This document shows positions 61,531-64,000 of a stretch of 64,000 nucleotides of DNA, in pieces (position 1 is the first letter of the stretch; each line of letters begins with the position of its first letter). The stretch comes from DASVTR01 sp036382855 (GTDB lineage Bacteria; Acidobacteriota; Blastocatellia; Pyrinomonadales; Pyrinomonadaceae). Under the pieces are notes generated by a model. The model was given only the letters and a program-made list of their open reading frames with translations. It ran no database searches and was not told where the DNA came from. The DNA is taken from the NCBI GenBank assembly GCA_036382855.1, contig DASVPO010000002.1, positions 1 through 64,000 of the forward strand. Reading direction: 5' to 3'. A program made the position numbers and the translations under genes.

Positions 61531-62124
61531 ATGAGACGCAAGATTTTCACACAGAGGGCGGCGCTTGCGCTTCTATCGGCGCTACAGTTGCTCTTCGTTC
61601 CGGCAAACTTTTATTCGACGCCCGCGGCCGCAGCACCGCGCTTGAACTCGGTGCAGCCGAACATTCGCATCAATAGTTTTCTCTCTCTCGACAAAGTGCA
61701 GCGCGGGCGAACCGCACAGGCAGCGGTCGTGATGGACATTCCACACGGCTATCACGTCAACTCAAACCGCCCGCTCAACAAGTTTTCAGTGGCGACCTCT
61801 CTCAAGATTGATGGGCCGGGCGGCATACGCATCAGCCCCGTTAGTTATCCGCGCGCGCAGGTGCGCAAATTCAGTTTTTCGGAAGACAGTGTGGCCGTCT
61901 TCGAGGGCCGCGCCGTGCTGCGCTTCAACGTCAGCGTTCCGGCCAACTATCGAACTGGCGTCACGCAGTTGCGCGTGCGCTTGAGATTCCAGAGTTGCAC
62001 AGACGAAGTCTGCTTTCCGCCGGCCACGCGCGAGATTAACCTGCCGCTCACCGTCATCGGCGCAGACGAAACATCAAGAAGCATCAATCGCCAAATCTTC
62101 GGCGGCGGCAGAAGAAGAGGATGA
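61531..62124 (+). CDS. Exported nDsbD-like (thiol:disulfide interchange, DsbC) domain protein
   Basis: 197 residues with signal peptide ending TPAAAA. The single domain matches the N-terminal domain of DsbD: DIPHGYHVNSNRPL, and the cysteine motif SCTDEVCFPPATREI. In DsbD this domain passes electrons from the membrane part to periplasmic thiol reductases. Here it stands alone without the membrane domain or thioredoxin part, and with a basic tail (GGGRRRG). It ends at a repeat hairpin that starts in its stop codon. Confidence 0.82.
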   Translation: MRRKIFTQRAALALLSALQLLFVPANFYSTPAAAAPRLNSVQPNIRINSFLSLDKVQRGRTAQAAVVMDIPHGYHVNSNRPLNKFSVATSLKIDGPGGIRISPVSYPRAQVRKFSFSEDSVAVFEGRAVLRFNVSVPANYRTGVTQLRVRLRFQSCTDEVCFPPATREINLPLTVIGADETSRSINRQIFGGGRRRG

Positions 62125-62216
62125 ACGCAGGAACGAGGAACGATGAGTGCGGAACGCGGAATGAAAAGCAAGCTCTTAACAGTTCATCGTTGCTGCGTTC
62201 CTACTTCATCGTTCCG
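62124..62216. repeat. Hairpin of GGAACGA-type units between convergent genes
   Basis: Left arm (62124-62160) and right arm (62182-62216) contain GGAACGA/GGAACGC-type units in a roughly 7-base period and are largely complementary. The nDsbD-like stop lies at its left edge (62122-62124); the right arm encodes the last codons of PgeF (ACG ATG AAG TAG), so the repeat supplied that C-terminus. Confidence 0.75.
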
Positions 62217-63061
62217 ATAACTGACATCAAGCGGCCCGTGCGGCCATGAACTCTCTTTTCGCGGCGGTAGGAGAAGAAGAGGTCTGTGCGGCACATCGTG
62301 CAGAGCGGCGCGATGTGTATGCGTGAGGCAGAAACGCCTGCGGCCTCCAACTGATTTTTGTTTGCTCTTTGCAGGTCAATCAGCGCGTGGCCTTCGCGCG
62401 TGTGTTTAAGCAACTGCGCGGCGTCTGGAAATTTTTGGGTGAAGGCGTCAATGACTTCGCTGCCGACTTCGTAGCAGCACGCGCCAGCCGCCGGGCCGAT
62501 TGCAACACGCACGTCCGCCGGCCGCGTCTCGTATTCTGTGCTCATACGCCGGAGTGCGAGCGTTGCGATTTGGGCGAGCGTGCCTCGCCAACCTGCATGA
62601 ACTGCGGCGCAAGCGCCCGTCCGCGCGTCGCCCATAATGATTGAGACGCAATCGGCTGTCTTGACGCCGAGGAGCACGCCCGCCGTGCGCGTCATCAGCG
62701 CATCGCAGTAGGCGGATTCTCCGAGAGAGTCTACCGGCTCGCGCGCGTCTTCCAGACTTTTCACAACGCGCACGTCCGCGCCGTGTACCTGCCAGCAGGC
62801 CGCAAGCACTGGTTCGCCTGCGAAGAGCCTGAGGAAGCGGCGACGGTTTTCGTAAATATTTTCCGCGGCGTCGTCATCAAACCCGGCCAGATTGAGTGCA
62901 TCCTGCGGCATCGGGCTGACGCCCCCGAGCCGTGTCGAGAAGGCATTAACGAAGCCTTCCTCTTCGAGCGGCGCGCAAGCGAGAGCGCGCACGCCTCCGG
63001 CCTCGCGCCAGTAGAAGCCGGCGCGTTGTAAGTTTGTAGTTTCTTCCGTGATTATTTCCAT
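62201..63061 (-). CDS. pgeF: PgeF / YfiH-family purine nucleoside phosphorylase-like (polyphenol oxidase) protein
   Basis: About 286 residues from ATG 63061; ATGs at 63073 and further upstream are in frame but overlap acpS more. Family marks: FSTRLGGVS, CWQVHGADV, TADCVSIIM, AAVHAGWRGTLAQIA, GPAAGACCYEVG and APLCTMCRTDLFFSYRR. It carries the conserved His and Cys metal site. Members act on purine nucleosides or were called multicopper oxidases. Its start region overlaps the acpS start region head to head, on opposite strands (63048-63061). The last codons lie in a repeat. Confidence 0.88.
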   Translation of the reverse strand: MEIITEETTNLQRAGFYWREAGGVRALACAPLEEEGFVNAFSTRLGGVSPMPQDALNLAGFDDDAAENIYENRRRFLRLFAGEPVLAACWQVHGADVRVVKSLEDAREPVDSLGESAYCDALMTRTAGVLLGVKTADCVSIIMGDARTGACAAVHAGWRGTLAQIATLALRRMSTEYETRPADVRVAIGPAAGACCYEVGSEVIDAFTQKFPDAAQLLKHTREGHALIDLQRANKNQLEAAGVSASRIHIAPLCTMCRTDLFFSYRREKRVHGRTGRLMSVIGTMK

Positions 63062-63431
63062 TGGAATAGACATCGTTGAAGTCCGCCGCATGCGTGAAGT
63101 CATAGAACGCACGCCCCGTTTCGTCGAGCGCGTTTATACAGAGGGCGAGCGCGCCTACTGCGATAGTCGCGGAGCAATCGCCGCGCAACATTATGCCGCA
63201 CGCTTCGCGGCAAAAGAAGCGGCGCTCAAGGCCCTGCAAACAGGATGGAGCGGCGGCATCGGCTGGCAGGACGTAGAAGTCGCGGCCCACGCATCGGGCG
63301 CGCCCCTCCTCATCTTCCACGGACTAGCGCGCGAGCTATTCGAAAAATCGGGAGCCACCTCGGCCCACCTCTCCATCTCTCACACAAACGAGCACGCCAT
63401 CGCACAGGTCATTCTTGAGCGTGCCGGTTAG
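63048..63431 (+). CDS. acpS: Holo-[acyl-carrier-protein] synthase AcpS
   Basis: 127 residues from GTG 63048. It transfers phosphopantetheine from CoA to acyl carrier protein. Mg-binding IGIDIVEVRR and FAAKEAALKAL motifs are intact, length fits AcpS exactly. No ribosome site is visible before GTG. Its first codons overlap the divergent pgeF start by 14 bases. Confidence 0.93.
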   Translation: MIISIGIDIVEVRRMREVIERTPRFVERVYTEGERAYCDSRGAIAAQHYAARFAAKEAALKALQTGWSGGIGWQDVEVAAHASGAPLLIFHGLARELFEKSGATSAHLSISHTNEHAIAQVILERAG

Positions 63432-63502
63432 CAATGCTCGACAAACGAGAAGGCGAACGACTTTCGCAAAAATCGCTCGCCCGTTTCCTGCTCTTACACT
63501 AA

Positions 63503-63534
63503 TTAACGCTTCAACGATTTAACGCTTCAACGAT
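63503..63534. repeat. Two perfect 16-bp direct repeats
   Basis: TTAACGCTTCAACGAT occurs at 63503-63518 and again at 63519-63534, back to back. The second copy includes the stop codon of the convergent penicillin-binding protein gene. Similar in position to the hairpin repeats at other gene ends. Confidence 0.8.
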
Positions 63535-64000
63535 TCTGTCCCGGCCCTCTGACGCGGATTTCGTTGACGAGCGTTCGCTGCCCGCTCGCATCTTTCTCAA
63601 TGCGCGTCGTTCTCCATGAAGGAGGCTGTAGAGTCTGTTCCGATGCTGCCGAACGAGGCAAAGGCTGTGGCTGCGTTCGCCTGTTTGAAACTTCGCTCGC
63701 CATGACGCTTGCCGAGTCAGGCGTGACGACGGCCTCCATCGGAGGATACGTCTCAGAGCCGTTGGTGGTAGCAGTTAAATCGCCAAACTCGCTGTGCGCG
63801 TAGCATTCCATCGAGGGAGCAAGGCCGATTGTCATCGCTATCCGCTCGCGCACTGGACACGCAGGCCCGGCGAGAAATCCTGTCTCCGGGTCAACCTCAA
63901 CTGACGTGATGCCAGCAGGGCGCTCAAACCGCTCGCCGCCGAGTTCCGGCCGGAGTTCAACCGCTCCCTTGATGAACTCAGTCCAGGCGGGCAGCGCAGC
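63527..64000 (-). CDS. Class A penicillin-binding protein, C-terminal fragment (cut by window edge)
   Basis: The minus-strand frame stays open from the right window edge to a stop at 63527-63529. Reading in from the edge it shows LPAWTEFIKGA, then FERPAGITSVEVDPETG and ACPVRERIAM: the end of the transpeptidase domain of class A PBPs (WxxFMxxA, GI...D..TG, CP). The last about 100 residues are a Ser/Thr/Pro-rich, basic tail without fold. The N-terminal part lies beyond the window. Peptidoglycan synthesis at the inner membrane. Confidence 0.78.
   Translation of the reverse strand, partial: AALPAWTEFIKGAVELRPELGGERFERPAGITSVEVDPETGFLAGPACPVRERIAMTIGLAPSMECYAHSEFGDLTATTNGSETYPPMEAVVTPDSASVMASEVSNRRTQPQPLPRSAASEQTLQPPSWRTTRIEKDASGQRTLVNEIRVRGPGQNR

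Overview
The window reads as chromosomal DNA of a high-GC Gram-negative bacterium. The protein content fits Acidobacteriota, most plausibly class Blastocatellia: a GWxTD-domain protein, S9 peptidases with extra C-terminal domains, carboxypeptidase-regulatory-domain beta-barrels, a System I cytochrome c maturation set with many multiheme cytochromes, and TPR/kinase/cyclase fusions. This placement is inferred from gene families; there is no rRNA in the window. No tRNA, CRISPR array, prophage or insertion sequence was recognised.

Layout. 1-1369: a convergent, nearly identical pair of AMP-dependent synthetase-like genes (the left one only as its 3' end) around a palindromic junction. 1708-11102: a secreted S9 peptidase, a secreted DUF5602-like protein, then a minus-strand run with a TlpA-like thioredoxin, a GAF protein, a thioesterase, a TonB-domain protein, an exported alanine-rich protein and a small lipoprotein. 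11374-21528: a ChaN-like protein, a 10-haem cytochrome fused to an LVIVD propeller with its neighbouring outer-membrane barrel gene, and a tandem HbpS/GlcG-like protein. 21655-29592: a TPR protein divergent from a complete ccmABCDEFGHI locus. 29817-34783: an exported protein, three multiheme cytochromes (9, 9 and 4 CxxCH motifs) and a lipoprotein. 34865-40218: an ABC1 kinase and a Ser/Thr kinase-cyclase-TPR protein separated by an array of about eighteen degenerate 21-bp repeats. 40273-45665: glutaminyl cyclase, SurA/DsbA fusion, ATP-dependent DNA ligase, cobalamin-binding-like protein. 45908-50778: VOC protein, cytochrome P460, TatA/B and TatC, GWxTD protein. 50845-64000: endonuclease V, TPR-polysaccharide export fusion, NadB, coiled-coil protein, double M16 peptidase, two paralogous unknown proteins, RlmN, an nDsbD-like domain, PgeF, AcpS and the C-terminus of a class A penicillin-binding protein.

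How it fits together. The dominant theme is extracytoplasmic electron transfer and its support: 33 CxxCH haem sites in five proteins, the whole haem-ligation machinery, several periplasmic thiol proteins (TlpA-like, CcmG, DsbA fusion, nDsbD-like) and Tat export. The 10-haem protein next to a large barrel resembles in outline a porin-cytochrome conduit, but this is an inference.

The least explained DNA is non-coding: (i) the 21-bp array with nested long inverted repeats at 36759-37136, and (ii) at least five hairpin elements of differing sequence, each built from roughly 7-bp tandem units and sitting at gene ends, often supplying the stop codon.
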